Positions 33,895 to 46,365 are shown, counted from the first letter of the stretch. The stretch is 64,000 nt of DNA from Mesodorylaimus sp. YZB2_4 (GCA_030248295.1 JASANH010000735.1:558001-622000), one strand, 5' to 3'. A program made the numbers and translations. Notes: generated by a model not told the origin, from the sequence alone.

Positions 33895-34114
33895 GGCCGT
33901 ATAAGCGTGTCAGTGTACAGTGTGTACTATGTAGTCATTGCTATGCCTTTGTGAACCACCCGTAGTCTGGACCATTGGAGTATCGTAAAAGCCACCCTAG
34001 GAAGCGATCATGTGTTTGTACCGTACACAACAGTACCCTGGGCAGTGTAAAGCTGTAGGCTAAAGGGTGGTCTTTCGGGTGCTCCTCTGCTGCTGTCGTG
34101 TTGGCACCGCTAAC

Positions 34115-37100
34115 ATGGATCGAATGGAAAAATCACCAAAGAATGCGCCCCATGAGAGCCCTCGGCTGAAAGAGGATCAAGACGTACCGTTCGCTGTGGC
34201 CGTTCTGGAGCGAGAATCGGAAGACGAAGGATCTGGATGGCGACGAGGGTGAGTTGCGTCTTGTGTTGTCTTGAGATCAGTGTTGATTATCTCGGTTGCA
34301 GACGGCTGTGCAAGTGTTTGAAATGTTGTCAAAACCCCTGGTGTTTCCTGTTGTGCCTGTGTCTGTTGGTCATCGCCAGCACGTTCGGTATTTTCGGCAT
34401 TTTTCCCGCCTCAATTTCGCACTTGGAACGTCGATTTCGCTTGGGGCACGCTGAAATCGCGTTGATTCGCATTTCGTACGACATCGGTTACCTGGTCTCT
34501 TTGATCCCGTTCATGATGACCACAGCTCGTGGTAAGGTATTCTTGTCCGGAGTATTTTCTTAGACTTCCAATTGTGCGTGCAGGATGTCATCGCCCTCTG
34601 TGGATCGCTGCTGGCGCCTTGATCATGGCCATCGGCTCGATCACGTGCTCGTTGGCTCACTTTACGACTGCCGTACACTCGTTCGACACTACTCACGATC
34701 AGGCACCCGCGATTTGCATATCGCAAGCCCCGCGAGCAAATATCAGCAAGTCGGGGGAGCGAATGGACGTTTGCCCGGATTCCGAGTGGCGTTCCATATT
34801 CACCCTGGCCTTCGGCTTCTTTCTGATCGGAATCGGCGGCTCGCCCATCTCGGTGTTGGGAATCGCGTACTTGGACGAGAATGCGTCTCACATCTCGAAA
34901 TCGGCCGTCTTCACTGGCATTTACGGCGTGTCCGAAATCCTCGGACCGGCGTTCGGACTACTCAGCTCGATGCCATTGCTTTGGCTACCCGGCGACTTCA
35001 AGGAGATTCGGACCTTGATGCAAACGTGAGCGTGATTGTTTATCGAGTACTCGAACTGAATTTAGCTCTTTTGTGGACAGGTCTCCAAACATCCGCCGGT
35101 CATCCGAGTGGTACGGCGCCTGGTGGCTGGGCATGCACATCAACGCTCTACTAGCCTTGACGGGCGCCCTGTGCATGCTTGTGTTTCCGCGTGAGCTTCG
35201 AGGCGCCGCCGCAGCTCGCAGGTTAGAAGCGCGTCAAGAAGCTAATAAATACATCCATCTCCGCAAATGGAAACGCAGTCGAAGGCGGGGCGATTGGCCA
35301 GTGTCAGAAGAACCGAATCCCTGGGATCTCCACCCAAGCAACAAGCCAAATGCTGTTCTGGTAAGTGGACGCCGAAATGTGAGATCATTTAGCAACTTGG
35401 CCACTGGCACGCGAGCACGCTTTAGGAGGGGCCGGCTGGGTCCCTATTACTGGAGGGAGTGACAGCTAGAACCTTTCCGCCACGCCGAGAACCCAGGGCG
35501 GACCGGTCGACCTAGTCCATGGCTGAAATATCACCCTGACGCGACGTCCCCAACTTGATGTCGCTTAAAATAGCAACTGCCGGCCCCGCGCAGGGGATCG
35601 ATAGGCAGACTAGCGCAGGGCATCTTTGCGGATCTCTGACCCTTGCGCAGGCGCTGCTGGGGCAGACATTTGGGCCCACCCTGCGTCCTGCGCGTTGGGG
35701 TAAGCTATATTTCGCTACGAGAGGCATTCACTGGTCGCACCACTGCCATAATAGGCTATTTTCTGACGCAAGTATTGCTCTGGAAGGTGACTCATGTCAT
35801 GTCATAGCTATGCAATCTACAGCGCACTCGAGGGCTAAGGAACACATCTTCAAATCATATTTCACCGAGGCGGGAATCGAACCCTCCCTGCCCAGCGTGA
35901 GAGGCAGACGCCTCAACCCGCTAGGCCACGACCCCGGAGACTGATGTGCAATAGCTTCCTGCAAGATGTGACTGCAGGCAACATCCATTCTCCCTGCAGG
36001 GTCTCGCGCCTGACCCAGCCGGGCACACGACCGTGCAGGAAGGTAGGATGCTTCAGCCCCAGCTCATTGCGTCATTGCCAATGTCAGATTTACTCTGTAG
36101 CTTCCAATTCAACCTGAGACCAGCATGTTGGTTAGGGCGGTATCACAGCATAAATGGCTTTGCTTGCAGGCAGTCATGAGAAATTGCACGTTTTGGGGCT
36201 TGGTCGTGGATAAATGTTCCCGATTCGCCATAATTGGCGGATTCGTTGTATTCGCGCCAAAATACTTGGAGCAACTGGTCGAAATGAAATCGACAAATCT
36301 TTTCGGAAGTAAGGTTGTCTTTGTTCGTGAAATCCACTAGAAGATCCCGTTTAATTCAGGCGCAGGATTCTGCGGATGCGCAATCATCGGCCTCGTGTTT
36401 GGCACGCTCTTCCAAAGGTGCATGCGTTTGAACATGGAAGGAACGCTACGATTGGCTTTGATTAGTGGCGCCTGCGCACTTGTCTTCTCCATGATCTTCT
36501 TCGTCCAATGTCCCCTCAGGCACTTGGCTGGCGTGTCTGTCTTCTATCCCAACGAGACCAGCTTGCGATTGGAAGCTGCCTGCAACAAACACTGCCGATG
36601 TTCGGACAACCATTTCGAACCAATTTGCTTCTACAACGAGGCTGGAAAACGAATCACCTTCTTCTCAAAGTGTTTCGCCGGGTGTGTCAACGAGACGAAG
36701 GTAAGATCGATGCTATATTCTGCATCATCAGGGCACGGCAAGACGATGTCAGAACCAAGCAGGTGTAACCAGCGCACCCAGGCGGCGGGAGATAGTCGAG
36801 AGCGAAGTCTCTAGGCAAAAAACTCCGACTGGAGGAAGGCAAGTCTCGCGACTACACCTGCCCTGAAAACATCAACCGAAGAGGTTGACGTCCCAGCCAG
36901 GGGAGCGTATCGATTACTCTCAACCGCCAGGGATGCTGGTTACACAGGTATCCCTCACTTTTCGGCATGCAGCCTCACATAGCTGGGGCTTGGACAAGGA
37001 CACTGGGTGCAGTCCCTGGGGGGACAATTCGATTCCCGCTCAGGGCTATAATTCTTTAGTGAACCGAAATTTCTGACGTTGCATCCTTGGGTTTGATGCA

Positions 37101-37873
37101 TCAGCCATCTTTGCCGCTCTATAGAAAGTGCTCACGTTGAGGTTTCTGAACCCTGCGACGTCGATCTCATCTTCTGCCTCTTTATTGTAGGATGGAAGGG
37201 GCTGCTCGTGCGTGAATGCCATGATCGGACAGCCGACTTCGAGCGGCTTTTCGAAACACAAATCCGGTACTCCGTGCGATCAATGCCCACTGTTCAGGAA
37301 ACTTGCGATTCTGATTGGCATGGGTTGGTTGGCTATCGCTTGCTATTTTCGAATGAATCCAGTTCAGCAAGCCATCATACGGTGAGACTAGGCTGCAAAG
37401 TGCTGTTGAGCATGTCCGCCAACTTTGTTTCCTCGTTCCAGGTGCGTCCCATTCAAAAGTAGGATTGTGGCTTTGGCCATTTCCGGTGCGGCCATACGTG
37501 TATTTGGTACGTTCCTATATCAGACTCTCCCCGACTGGTCCTAGTCTAGCCTATTCCAGCTACCATGCCGGGCACGTTCGTTGTGGCCAGCCTCTTGAAA
37601 TTCTCATGCTCCGCGTCCGAGACCATCTGCGGGCGATCAGTGTGCGTGTGGTACGACAACGAGACATTGCCGCTGCTCCTGCTGGCCTTCGCGTTCGGCT
37701 TCACTTGCTTGGGTTTGATCGGCTTGATCGCGGCTTTATCAAGTTACGATAGGCGAACCAAGTCCGACTCGCCACCCGTCACGCAAACTGACAGCGTCCA
37801 CTCAGCCACTGCTTCGTCGGCCGATTTCAGCACGAATGAGGGACCTGATCTGGAGCACATGATGTGGTACTAG
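34115..37873 (+). CDS. Organic anion transporter polypeptide (OATP/SLCO family)
   Basis: OATPs carry bulky organic anions across the plasma membrane with 12 transmembrane helices. Nine exons (34115-34248, 34302-34531, 34584-35025, 35081-35360, 36170-36308, 36360-36700, 37191-37381, 37442-37506, 37560-37873) give 711 residues in frame. Family marks are SEWYGAWWLG near residue 280 (the WxGAWWxG signature), IAYLDENASHISKSAVFTGI after TM4, and TM1 with STFGIFGIFPASISHLERRF. The Kazal-like extracellular loop (about 480-560) has the Cys-rich ACNKHCRCSDNHFEPIC and NAMIGQP. The final helices end with IRVFGATMPGTF. The large intron after exon 4 carries a SINE and a family 3 element; intron 6 carries a family 2 element. 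Confidence 0.93.
35508..35610 (+). mobile_element. Dispersed element, family 3, copy 1
   Basis: It begins with CCTAGTCCATGGCTGAAATA and later has GGGGATCGATAGGCAGACT. Both blocks recur in order at 46190-46290 and, inverted, at 54837-54935. The middle is diverged. It is intronic in the OATP gene. Confidence 0.5.
35792..35940 (-). repeat. tRNA-derived SINE, family 1, in OATP intron
   Basis: Read on the minus strand, the head has GGCCTAGCGGGTTGAGGCGT, then CTCTCACGCTGGG and a B box (GGTTCGATTCCCGCC), followed by a tail with TTCCTTAGCCCTCGAG. It matches 46366-46525 (plus) and 38680-38798 and 49551-49695 (minus). The tail near GATTGCATAGC and TGACATGAG is also shared. Confidence 0.8.
36765..36945 (+). 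mobile_element. Dispersed element, family 2, copy in OATP intron
   Basis: It matches 23874-24060 over nearly its full length (CCAGCGCACCCAGGCGGCGG at one end, CCGCCAGGGATGCTGGTT at the other). It lies in the intron between exons 36360-36700 and 37191-37381. Confidence 0.75.
36985..37052 (+). repeat. tRNA-like fragment in OATP intron
   Basis: ACAATTCGATTCCCG near 37025 resembles a B box and T arm, preceded by weakly tRNA-like sequence. It is probably a degraded SINE head. Confidence 0.35.
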
Positions 37874-38273
37874 TGATCGAACGTGTGTGTTGTGTTTTGT
37901 GATCGATAACTTGCACAGTGGGAAGTCCAAGTTGGGCATCGGGTTCAGGTTGTTGGGCGGGCACTCGTAATTCCACGAGTGGCTGCGTTAGTGACCATCG
38001 TCGCATACTTGCCAGTGTCATGACCGTTTCGGAAGCCACTCGAAGCGAGTCAATTTGAGCCTGCCCAATTTCCGGCATCGGCTGGCACTGTCCAAGCAAG
38101 CAGAGGGATGACGCAAACGAGTAAACAATAGTGGCTCGCCTTGTTGACTTTGCGAGGGTCGGAAATTCGGTTGGTATGTCGAGCAGGATTTTTCGGACAA
38201 TGCTGACTTTACTCAGTGTAGGAAACGGTCGATTAAATTCCCTGACCGGTTGCATCATTTCCTCCTTCGACAC
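37827..38273 (-). CDS. Doubtful ORF antisense to the OATP 3' end
   Basis: A 148-codon frame opens with GTG (first ATG pair a few codons in) and reads back into the last OATP exon. It has one hydrophobic stretch (IVYSFASSLCLLG) but no domain I know. The overlap with a well-supported gene makes it likely to be chance. Confidence 0.15.
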   Translation of the reverse strand: MSKEEMMQPVREFNRPFPTLSKVSIVRKILLDIPTEFPTLAKSTRRATIVYSFASSLCLLGQCQPMPEIGQAQIDSLRVASETVMTLASMRRWSLTQPLVELRVPAQQPEPDAQLGLPTVQVIDHKTQHTRSITSTTSCAPDQVPHSC

Positions 38274-38371
38274 GCTGAGTGACCGTGCACAATCAGGTTT
38301 CTTTTGACGAGTCGATTTGGGTCTCGAATCGGTGTCAATCGCTTCATCAGGCCCGTTCGAGCCGAGTGACT

Positions 38372-41300
38372 ATGGCCGATTTTTCACTTGCGAGATTTGG
38401 TTTAGCCTTGATCCTCGTTTTGTGCGGTAAGCAGTGTGCACAGGGAAGGCGAGGAGGGCACGATAGAATGCGTCATTTCAGGTGAGTTGGAGTCAGTGCA
38501 ATCGAGTCAAAAAATTGACGAGAGAAGGTCGCCTGAAGAAGGCGATAAGTGCGATCCGACTGAGGAACGATTGCATTCCGTGCAAGCGGATAAAACTGCC
38601 TTCCTTATCTGCGATTTGGAATATAAGTGAGTGCGAGGGGGCAGGTTGGTAAGTTTGAAAAGATACGTTCTTGGAAATCGACGTCATGTCATGTCTGGAG
38701 GGCCAGGGAACACATATTTGACAATAGGTTTTATCCAGGTGGGAGTCGAACCCTCCTCTGCGAGTGCGCACCCAGCGTGAGAGGCACGACCCGGGCCCAG
38801 TTGGGTTCTTGTCTGATAACAGGAAGTTAGCACCCAGCTCCTGTTCCTTTCTTGTAAATTCCAGATAAGGTGGTCAGTTCGACTGTGCGATTTGTTAGAA
38901 ACTGACTGACGACCAGCCTAGATCAGGAGGCCGTCACTGGTGCTGTGGCACTCGCCAGCGCCTAGCTTGACGCTTTGCACGCCTTCATTTCAGCACCTTC
39001 TATCTTCACCACTGCGATTCGAACGATGGTGTGCTGAGGATATTCGACGCTAAAAGACAACAGTGCATTGCGGCCCACGATGAGCTTCATTGGCTTCTAA
39101 TGGCGCCGCCAGGCAATGGTAAGCTTGGAAAGCGGGCGTGCTACTCAGTTACAGGCGTCCTGGTTTCTGTAGGTTCGTGGAAGAAAGTAGGCGAGACGTG
39201 TGTGGTGAACAGGGAATGCTGGGACGGCATGTACTGCTCTGGGGGCATCTGCACGTGCTACCTGAACTATGCCCAAGTGAATTCGATGTGCGTTCGAAGT
39301 AAGACACTCACTTGTCATGGTCGACCACACGCACGTGTAAACTGTCTTCTAGTATCATCCACGTGTCCGGACAGCACATACTACCCCGAACCGGTCAACG
39401 GAAAACCCAAAATCTGTTCGCAGTTCGAGCCTTGTCCACCCGGCTACATATGCAGGCCGGAACTGGGAGGCGAACAGGGCTTCTGTTGTTTAGCTACGGC
39501 GGGTGGTAAGTAAACGAGCCAACTCCCGCGACGAGCTAACTAGTAAGCTGGCATTTTCAGAAGTATGCGGTTTGTCGAGTGCCTACATAATCAACGGTCG
39601 TCCAGTTTCCTGTTACGACTCGAGCGCGTCGGCCGAATCGTGCCCGGATGGATACGCTTGTCAATTGTACCCTCTGGCCAATAAACGATACTGCTGCGAC
39701 AAGGGCAACAGCTCTGCAAATCTGCCTGCTGCTGTCACGACCACCACCACGAATCGTAAGTGCAGACTGTCGTGACAATTGCCAGAATGTTTAAGCCATG
39801 AACCAGATTGGATGAGACGAGTAATATGACCCTGGAACAGCGACCAAGCACATTTCATCTCACCACTTTGTCACAATTGGGTCTTCTTTCAGCCCCGATC
39901 GCATCTGCCTCCCGGATCGATTCGATTTACTGCCCTCCGCTCACGACTCCTTACCTGCACGATGACAATCCTGTCATTTGCAATCCAGCCAGTGCATCCA
40001 GTTGTCCAGTTGGGTTCATCTGTCACCGAAGCAACCGATTCGGACTGCACTTCTGCTGCGGCGTGATCAGCGAGCGACCGAGCGTTTCGACCACACAATC
40101 ACCATTTCTGCCGGAGAAACCATGGATTAGCACCGCGGTCGGTGAAAATGGCCAGAAACCTGACGAAAAAGGATCAGGTACTCTTTGGTTTTTTATTACA
40201 ATGGAATTCGAGTAAGTCAGTCACTGGTTGCAGCGCCAGCTACGGGTCTGCCGAACGAGATCTGCTCACCGACCAATCTCCCATTCACGTTCGAGGGCAA
40301 GCCAGTGCTATGCATAGCCAACGACTCGGCCAGTTGCCCCGTCGGATACGCGTGCACCATGCACACGCCGACGGCTTACTTCTGCTGCCGAATGTCGCCC
40401 AGTGTCGACCTCTTGACCGTCACCCCTCCCACTGTCCCATCGCTTACTGAGAACGGTTCGAGAGCCACGACGGTGCCACAAACAACCACCACCACCTTCC
40501 GACGTAAGTTACATGCTCGACTGTGACCTCTCTTAGTACTTCACAGCACAGCACAGCACGAGATCACGATCTAGTCTTTCGGAATCAGATGCACCTTGAC
40601 CAGGCACATGTCGTACTCGGGTTTCGTTCGGGCCAAAGGATCGATATGCAGCACGAACTTGAGCACAACCGTCGCCAGCACGAAGAGCAGGATCCAAATT
40701 ACGGTCAAGATGCCGACTCGAGGGCAGCTTGGGGGCTCACCGAAATCTTCGTCCATCAGCATGGACCGAATGACCTTGCGTCGATGTTTCTTGTCCGACT
40801 CATCCTTGCCCATGATGATGCTTCGTCGACTGGCCTCGCTGTGCTGCTGACTGTCGCGTCGCCTCGAGAAGAATCCCCTTCGCCTCCGATTCTGCTGCTG
40901 GTGTCGATCTTTCCTTGTTGAGAATCGACTCTTTTCTTTGCTGATAGTCGAGCGTCCTCGACCGGCACGGCTCGATGGTTTGCCTCTTCGTGAAGAGTCC
41001 GAGTTCGGGTCGTCCAACCGACCGATTTCCTCGTACGCAGTCGAGGCCCTTGGTCCATCGTTTTTTGACCGCACTGGCTCGAGCAGAATTTTCGGTATGA
41101 CGCCTTTTCGATCGGACGAACTGCGAGAACTGGTCGGTGGGCCACCTCGAATGTAGATATCGGCATCTTCTTCCTCCGATTTCGCAGAGACCTGCGGACT
41201 TTTACCAGCCGCTGATCCTTTAGGGGTTTCCGTTTTTATCAAAGCGCATGCCGCCACTGACGTTTTCTTGGTCGCAGGTGATTGTTTGGCCGCCTTTGGT

Positions 41301-44300
41301 TCCACCGTTAGCGTTGCTTTGGACGCAGTCGCTTTCGGCGTTGGCAGTGGCTGCTTAACGGCCGCTTTTGTTGCGGGCGCTTTCCCAGCAGCAGATTTCA
41401 TGTTCGACTCGCGGATTCGAACAGGATCGCCAAACTAAACGCAAACACCTCAACTGACTGACTGAACAGCACCCTGGAACGAGAGTGCTGATGACTTTAC
41501 AATGCGGTGGTTCGGTGTCTCCTGTTGTGATCGAGGGCTGTTGGGCCCATTTCAGGTTCGAACCCCAGCGGGAAAGAAAGGAAACCTAAAAAGGCTCCTT
41601 CGACCTGCAGACGAGCAGTTTCTGGCATAGAGTAAAGCCGTGACATGCGTGTGGCCCTTGCGAAAGAGGACAGCTGCCCAGTTGACAAAATGGGCTTTGC
41701 TCAACAATGAGCAAAAGCCACAAATATTTCAAAAATTTGGCGCAGCTGCGAAAAACGCTCACTGCTGTTCTGGGTGCCCGGAGCCTGCAGCCGAGCTCGT
41801 GCTTTATGCGCTCGCCCCACCAGTCGGGTTTGATGTTGCATGAAACCGTCTTTCCAGCTCGGAGTTTCCTGGGACTTAGGTAGGGAGTACCTGCTCTGAA
41901 GGCACAGTACAAATACCCGCACCTTTTGCCCATCTTGAGTCCACTGTACATTCTTTTGTACTTTCAGCACCTCCAGTTCCGTTGCCATCGATCGAGAGCA
42001 TATGCGGTCCGTCTTCGAAACCTTATTTGTACGGTGGCAATCCAGTAATGTGCTTGGTCAATGAGACAGGCAACTGCCCTTTCGGCTATGTCTGCGATTT
42101 GCATCATCCGAGCGATGCGTACTTCTGCTGCCAACGAGAATTGCCAGCCTCGCCCAACACAGTTCCAAAACACTCGACTCCTTCGGGGCCTCAACTCGCG
42201 CCGTTAGCGGTTCCTGATTCGGGTACGATGCGATGCGAGTGATCCACACGCTCAGGCACAGGCGTTGTTTCGTTTTCTAGAGGGCTGCCCAGAACAAAGA
42301 CGAGTAGCCAGAGACGAAAAAGGCGGTGTTCAGATCTGCGACCTTCTCTTATCACCAAACAGTTGCCCGACTGATTTTGAATGTGTGTCCAGTTTCGTAT
42401 TCGGTCGATACCAGTGCTGTGCCAAAGCTGGCCCTGACGAATCGTCGCAGTCTGCTCTTCCTGAAAAGTCGAATACAAAACGACAAGAGCAATCGAAGAA
42501 GCAGAATTCAGGTACGTCCCATGTCGGAACAGTGCATCATATGTGTGTCTGAGAAATGTCCATTCAGGCCTGTCGACTGAGTGCCCACCCGGTCAAGTCC
42601 CCTATCGGGATCCAGTCGTCAACGAGACCTTCACGTGCGCGGCCAATCATTTGGACAGTTGTCCTGGTGGATATTTCTGCCAATGGTCTGAGCAAAGTGG
42701 CAAATTTTTATGTTGCGGTGTGAACGGGGGTGAGCAATTGGATCGGACACTGGGGATTAGTTTTGTGCTACTCCTTCATTTTCAGGTTGCCCAGCTCGGG
42801 CAGTGGCCCACGTGAGTCCCACCACTGGTGAAGTACAAAAGTGCAGTCATCCGTCGGACCACTCCTGCCCACCCGGTTATGCCTGCCAGCGTTCAGTCAA
42901 TAGTGCATTCATATGCTGTGCTGGTGGGCACGGTGCCCCGGCCTTACCACGACTGCACCCAGTGTCATCGATCGAAAAGATGCAGAAGCTACCGACGCCA
43001 GAAACGAAGACTTCTGTTCCCATCGCCACACCAGTACAAGATGGTCAACTCTGTCCTGTCGGGCAGCCGTTGCCTGAACCCGGATCCGCTGGTCGGTTCA
43101 AACCTTGTTCAGAGAACATGCGGTGCCCGGACGGTTATCAGTGCTCGCCATCGGTCATAGGACCAGTATGTTGCTTGAAGCCTGGTACGTCACGTGACAT
43201 TGTTTTGTCTCTGAGTCGTACTGCAGGGGTGCCATAGAGACAGGAATCTTAGATGAATGCGACCACATCCAGCCGTCATCATGAGGCCGCTTACTTGCTC
43301 CCTTGCCTTTACCATTGAGTATGCCCTTCCTTGCGCTGACTCGGCTGCAGCACGACAGAACCTTCTATTCAAGTTTTGCGAGCCAACCGAGCGGTGTTCA
43401 CTTGTTTTCAGGCAAAGTATGCGAGCTGTCAGAAGAGCCTGGCTCATCTTCGTGTCCAAATGGGACCACCGTGTCGTCGGTCATTCGTTACTATTTCGAC
43501 GTGGCCTCGGAGTCGTGCAAAGCATTCACATACCATGGGTGCGGAGGTAATCTGAACAATTTTGCAACAGCGGGCGAATGCGACATGTTCTGTTCGACAG
43601 GTATGCACTGACCGCTTTTTAGTCACGGTTGCCTTCAGCGATCTCTTCAGGACAGTGTCCACGCGGACTGCCAGTGCGAGTCAATGGTAAAGCTCAACAA
43701 TGCCATAGGGCCGATGGACACTGCCCTACTGGATACGAGTGCACAACTCCCGCTTACGGCTCCACTTCAAAGTCCATTTGCTGTCCGACACCCGGTTAGC
43801 CATAGTTCGACTGCGTATGTTTGTGCGACTAGCCCGCTGTCCTTTCTAGTCTTGATCTGCAATTTGAACCCTCTGGTGGGCCAGCCGTGTGTCTCGAATT
43901 CGCCCAATGCCTCATCGGTCACCCGTTTCCATTATCATCCAACACTTCGCACTTGCCGCACATTCTCCTATTTCGGCTGCGGCGGTAATGCCAACAATTT
44001 CGAGACGTTCGACGAGTGCCGCACGTTCTGCTCAAGCGTTCAGTTCGGTCAGCCAGTGGCCCCAGACATGCCCGCCCTCATCAACACTACCCCGCAACCA
44101 GTAGTCACAAATCCACCACCGACCGCGCCCACAACGCAGGCCATCGAGGAATTTCGGTGCCCCGTTTTCGGACAAGTACTGCATAGCGACCCGGCATTCC
44201 GTGCGTGCCTGCCAGCCTCGATTCATCCCTGTCCCGATGGCTTCACTTGTCAAAAAGCCGTGAGGGCCAGCGGCGATATTTCGGAGAAGTTTGTCTGCTG

Positions 44301-45696
44301 CGGGCCTCCAACTGGTGTCCTGCGAAGTAAGCCACTATGTTCTGGCTCTGACTAATTAGCTAACTCTGTTTGGCCAGGTCAAATATGTCCTAACGGCACC
44401 GACGTGTACGTGAATCCGCTGGCCAAGCAGCCAACGGTCTGCAACCCGGCGGACGCAGAAGCGTGTCCGAAGGGATACGGGTGCGTGCTGAGCAAGTTCA
44501 TGAGAACGTTCTACTGCTGCGCCACATCGGCAGTCCATCGTGCCCTGCTGGTCGAACCACCACCTCAGCACGCCGGTCATTTGTTTAATACAATGGAAGG
44601 TAGGAGCGAGTGATGACTGGGTCAAGTCAGCCATTGTTTGTCTTTTCCAGAACTCGAACCCGAATGTCCACCCGGCAAGAAACCATTCCTCTATCCTCGC
44701 ACGACCAAGCCTTTGGCCTGCATTCAACCGACTTCCGTCTGCCCGGCCGATCACTCGTGCACCCTTTCCACGAATGCCAACACTTATCTCTGCTGTTCGG
44801 ACAAGGACACTTCGGGCAAGCGTGCTGGAACCGTTCGGGAAATGTGAGCCCTGACGAAATTACTTTTCAGAAGCGTCCACCCACGTGCACCCACATTCGC
44901 GTAATTTCTTGCCACCGAATCCGTTATTTCTACAGAGAGGGGTCATATTGCCTCCTTTCACTGCCTCTCTAAACAGCCGATCCCCTTGGCTCGCATCAGC
45001 CAGAGCCCCTTTGGGTCAATGGATACCGACGGCAGGTAGCCCTGCGTTCTCAGCCCAGGTCCATAGGTCTGACAACCTCATTTCAGATGAAGCTGCTCAA
45101 TGGCCCGACCGAAGCGCAACGTTCGAGAGCGAGCCGTTGCTGCCGTATGGTCAAGTGCACGTGTTGAATACTGAAACTGTCCAACAGCCATTTTCGTTGC
45201 CATTAGAAATCTTTGTTCCCAATCGAGTGTCCGAAGCGGCTGTAGCCGAGCCAGTCCAATCGATACCGTGTAACGTATCGGAAAGTAGGAAGTGGCATTT
45301 TCGATTCCTCACTCGTCTAAACTGCCAGTTTCGTTCCAGAAAAGCAGCTTGGAGAAGAATGTTGCGCTCACGAGCAGTGCTTGTATCACTGTGGTAACTA
45401 CAAGGGACAACGATTCTGCGTGTGTCCGCGCCATCGTCTCCTCGATTTGACCCACAGCCCACCAAAGTGCTGTAAGTGATCGCCAAACTGTCCTTTGCTG
45501 TAGAAGGGCCCTAATGGACAATATTATAGCATCTAGCTGCAGCAAGTACAGATTGAAAGGATTTTGCTTACCCGAGAATCCAGAGGTCAATGCACCTGTG
45601 ACCACGGAACGACCGAAGAAGTCAGTTTATCGACGACGCGCCCCAGCAAGAGACATATCGCGTACTTTCACCCGCAAACGTGCAGTGCGCACATGA
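38372..45696 (+). CDS. Gene A: large secreted lustrin-repeat protein with two Kunitz domains
   Basis: About 20 exons (38372-38426, 38482-38626, 38994-39118, 39173-39298, 39353-39505, 39561-39755, 39893-40177, 40234-40503, 41968-42222, 42281-42511, 42568-42729, 42786-43184, 43412-43600, 43651-43794, 43850-44326, 44379-44599, 44651-about 44822, 45087-45284, 45340-45471, 45530-45696) give about 1,370 residues. Order: signal peptide (FGLALILVLC); a Cys-poor N-terminal module; an EB-type module (VGETCVVNRECWDGMYC); lustrin-type repeats with CP..GY.C and a CC pair; Kunitz domains at 43412-43600 and 43850-44000; and a Cys-rich end (GEECCAHEQC). Exons mostly begin and end in phase 1. The donor ending the exon at 44651 is uncertain, because the strongest GT breaks the frame. 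No membrane span follows the signal peptide, so it is probably secreted matrix or cuticle material (inference). Confidence 0.8.
38680..38798 (-). repeat. tRNA-derived SINE, family 1, in gene A intron
   Basis: On the minus strand it has CTCTCACGCTGGGTGCGCAC, a B box (GGTTCGACTCCCACC) and a tail with TGTGTTCCCTGGCC and TGACATGACG, matching the other family 1 copies. The 5' head is shortened. Confidence 0.75.
40571..41401 (-). CDS. Nested intronless single-pass membrane protein
   Basis: A 276-residue protein starts at the ATG at 41399-41401 and lies wholly inside the gene A intron 40504-41967, on the opposite strand. The N-terminal two thirds are disordered: Ala/Lys/Pro-rich repeats, then Ser/Arg/Gln-rich stretches such as DRHQQQNRRRRGFFSRRRDS. 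One strong hydrophobic helix follows (about residues 230-251, ILTVIWILLFVLATVVLKFV), then a 25-residue end. There is no signal peptide, so it is a tail-anchored or type II protein. I do not recognise the family. The open frame of 831 nt, sensible composition and a clean transmembrane helix argue that it is real. Confidence 0.72.
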   Translation of the reverse strand: MKSAAGKAPATKAAVKQPLPTPKATASKATLTVEPKAAKQSPATKKTSVAACALIKTETPKGSAAGKSPQVSAKSEEEDADIYIRGGPPTSSRSSSDRKGVIPKILLEPVRSKNDGPRASTAYEEIGRLDDPNSDSSRRGKPSSRAGRGRSTISKEKSRFSTRKDRHQQQNRRRRGFFSRRRDSQQHSEASRRSIIMGKDESDKKHRRKVIRSMLMDEDFGEPPSCPRVGILTVIWILLFVLATVVLKFVLHIDPLARTKPEYDMCLVKVHLIPKD

Positions 45697-46189
45697 CTGT
45701 AGGTCTGCTAGTGGTTGCGGTGTGGTGGTTACTCACATTTACGTGTTTGACGGACACGGTATGTACATAAGTCGTGTCTAGTTATGGTGTGACGGAATGA
45801 CCGATCTGTGGTGCTTGGCATCCTATCTTATCCGCGACCGCACGACATTGCATAACTCAGACAGACGGCATGCAGACAAGGGAATGAGCGGCCCAGAATT
45901 TACCATATGCTGTACTCTACAGCACGTAAAGGTACCCGAATTTCTGTAACATTTGCGGCTTTTCCAAGAACTACAGTATCTTATGCGTCAAAAGTCGGCC
46001 CGAATGAATAAACCTCCAATGAGACTGACGATAAGTCAAAATCGGTGAGATGACTGTTTAGAGCACATATGAATGTCTTGATGAGGTGCGGCCAGTGTCG
46101 CCAAGTATGCGTGCGGGCAGGATCGACTTCCTCGTCTGTGTAATTCATCTGGGTCCGTATTAGTGGCGGGAGTGCCACCATGTCTTCCA

Positions 46190-46290
46190 ACATGGTCCAT
46201 GGCTGAAACATCATCCTGACGGGGGGGGGGGGGGGGTCCAGCTGCTGGCTCCGCTCAGCTGGTCGATTGCCAGACAAGCCTCTGCTGCTT
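46190..46290 (+). mobile_element. Dispersed element, family 3, copy 2
   Basis: GTCCATGGCTGAAACATCAT, then a G run, CAGCTGCTGGCTCCGC and GGTCGATTGCCAGACAAGCC match the reverse complement of 54837-54935 in the same order. The G16 run (46221-46236) replaces a few bases seen in the other copy. Confidence 0.7.
46221..46236 (+). repeat. G16 homopolymer
   Basis: Sixteen consecutive G lie inside the family 3 element. This could be a G-quadruplex-prone site or an assembly-sensitive stretch. Confidence 0.85.
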
Positions 46291-46365
46291 GTGCAGTAGG
46301 TGCCTCAGTGCATTCTATGACTTGGTCAAAACCGCTTTTGTGTTTGTGCTATGAAATCTTGTGTG

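Larger units (their letters stand above)
27090..34114. other. 7-kb repeat-rich spacer
   Basis: No clear gene lies between the lectin-like gene and the OATP gene. It holds tRNA-like fragments (27501-27635, 31126-31225, 31620-31720), a tandem dimer (29780-30200), a family 2 copy (31475-31580), a C run (about 31980-31993), palindromes (33609-33894) and one doubtful exon (32072-32225). A TATA-like TATATAG at about 28838 has no recognisable gene after it. Confidence 0.55.

Noticed and set aside
34529-35154. 189-codon frame overlapping the OATP exons
   Set aside because: It is a shifted frame of the OATP exons and has no hydrophobic helices.
44873-44970. An extra gene A exon after the acceptor at about 44878
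   Set aside because: Every frame that joins to it from the previous exon meets a stop before a donor, so it was left out.
45693-45770. Short signal-peptide-like ORF (MTVGLLVVAVWWLLTFTCL) after gene A
   Set aside because: It starts at the ATGA overlapping the gene A stop and is too short; no following exon was found.
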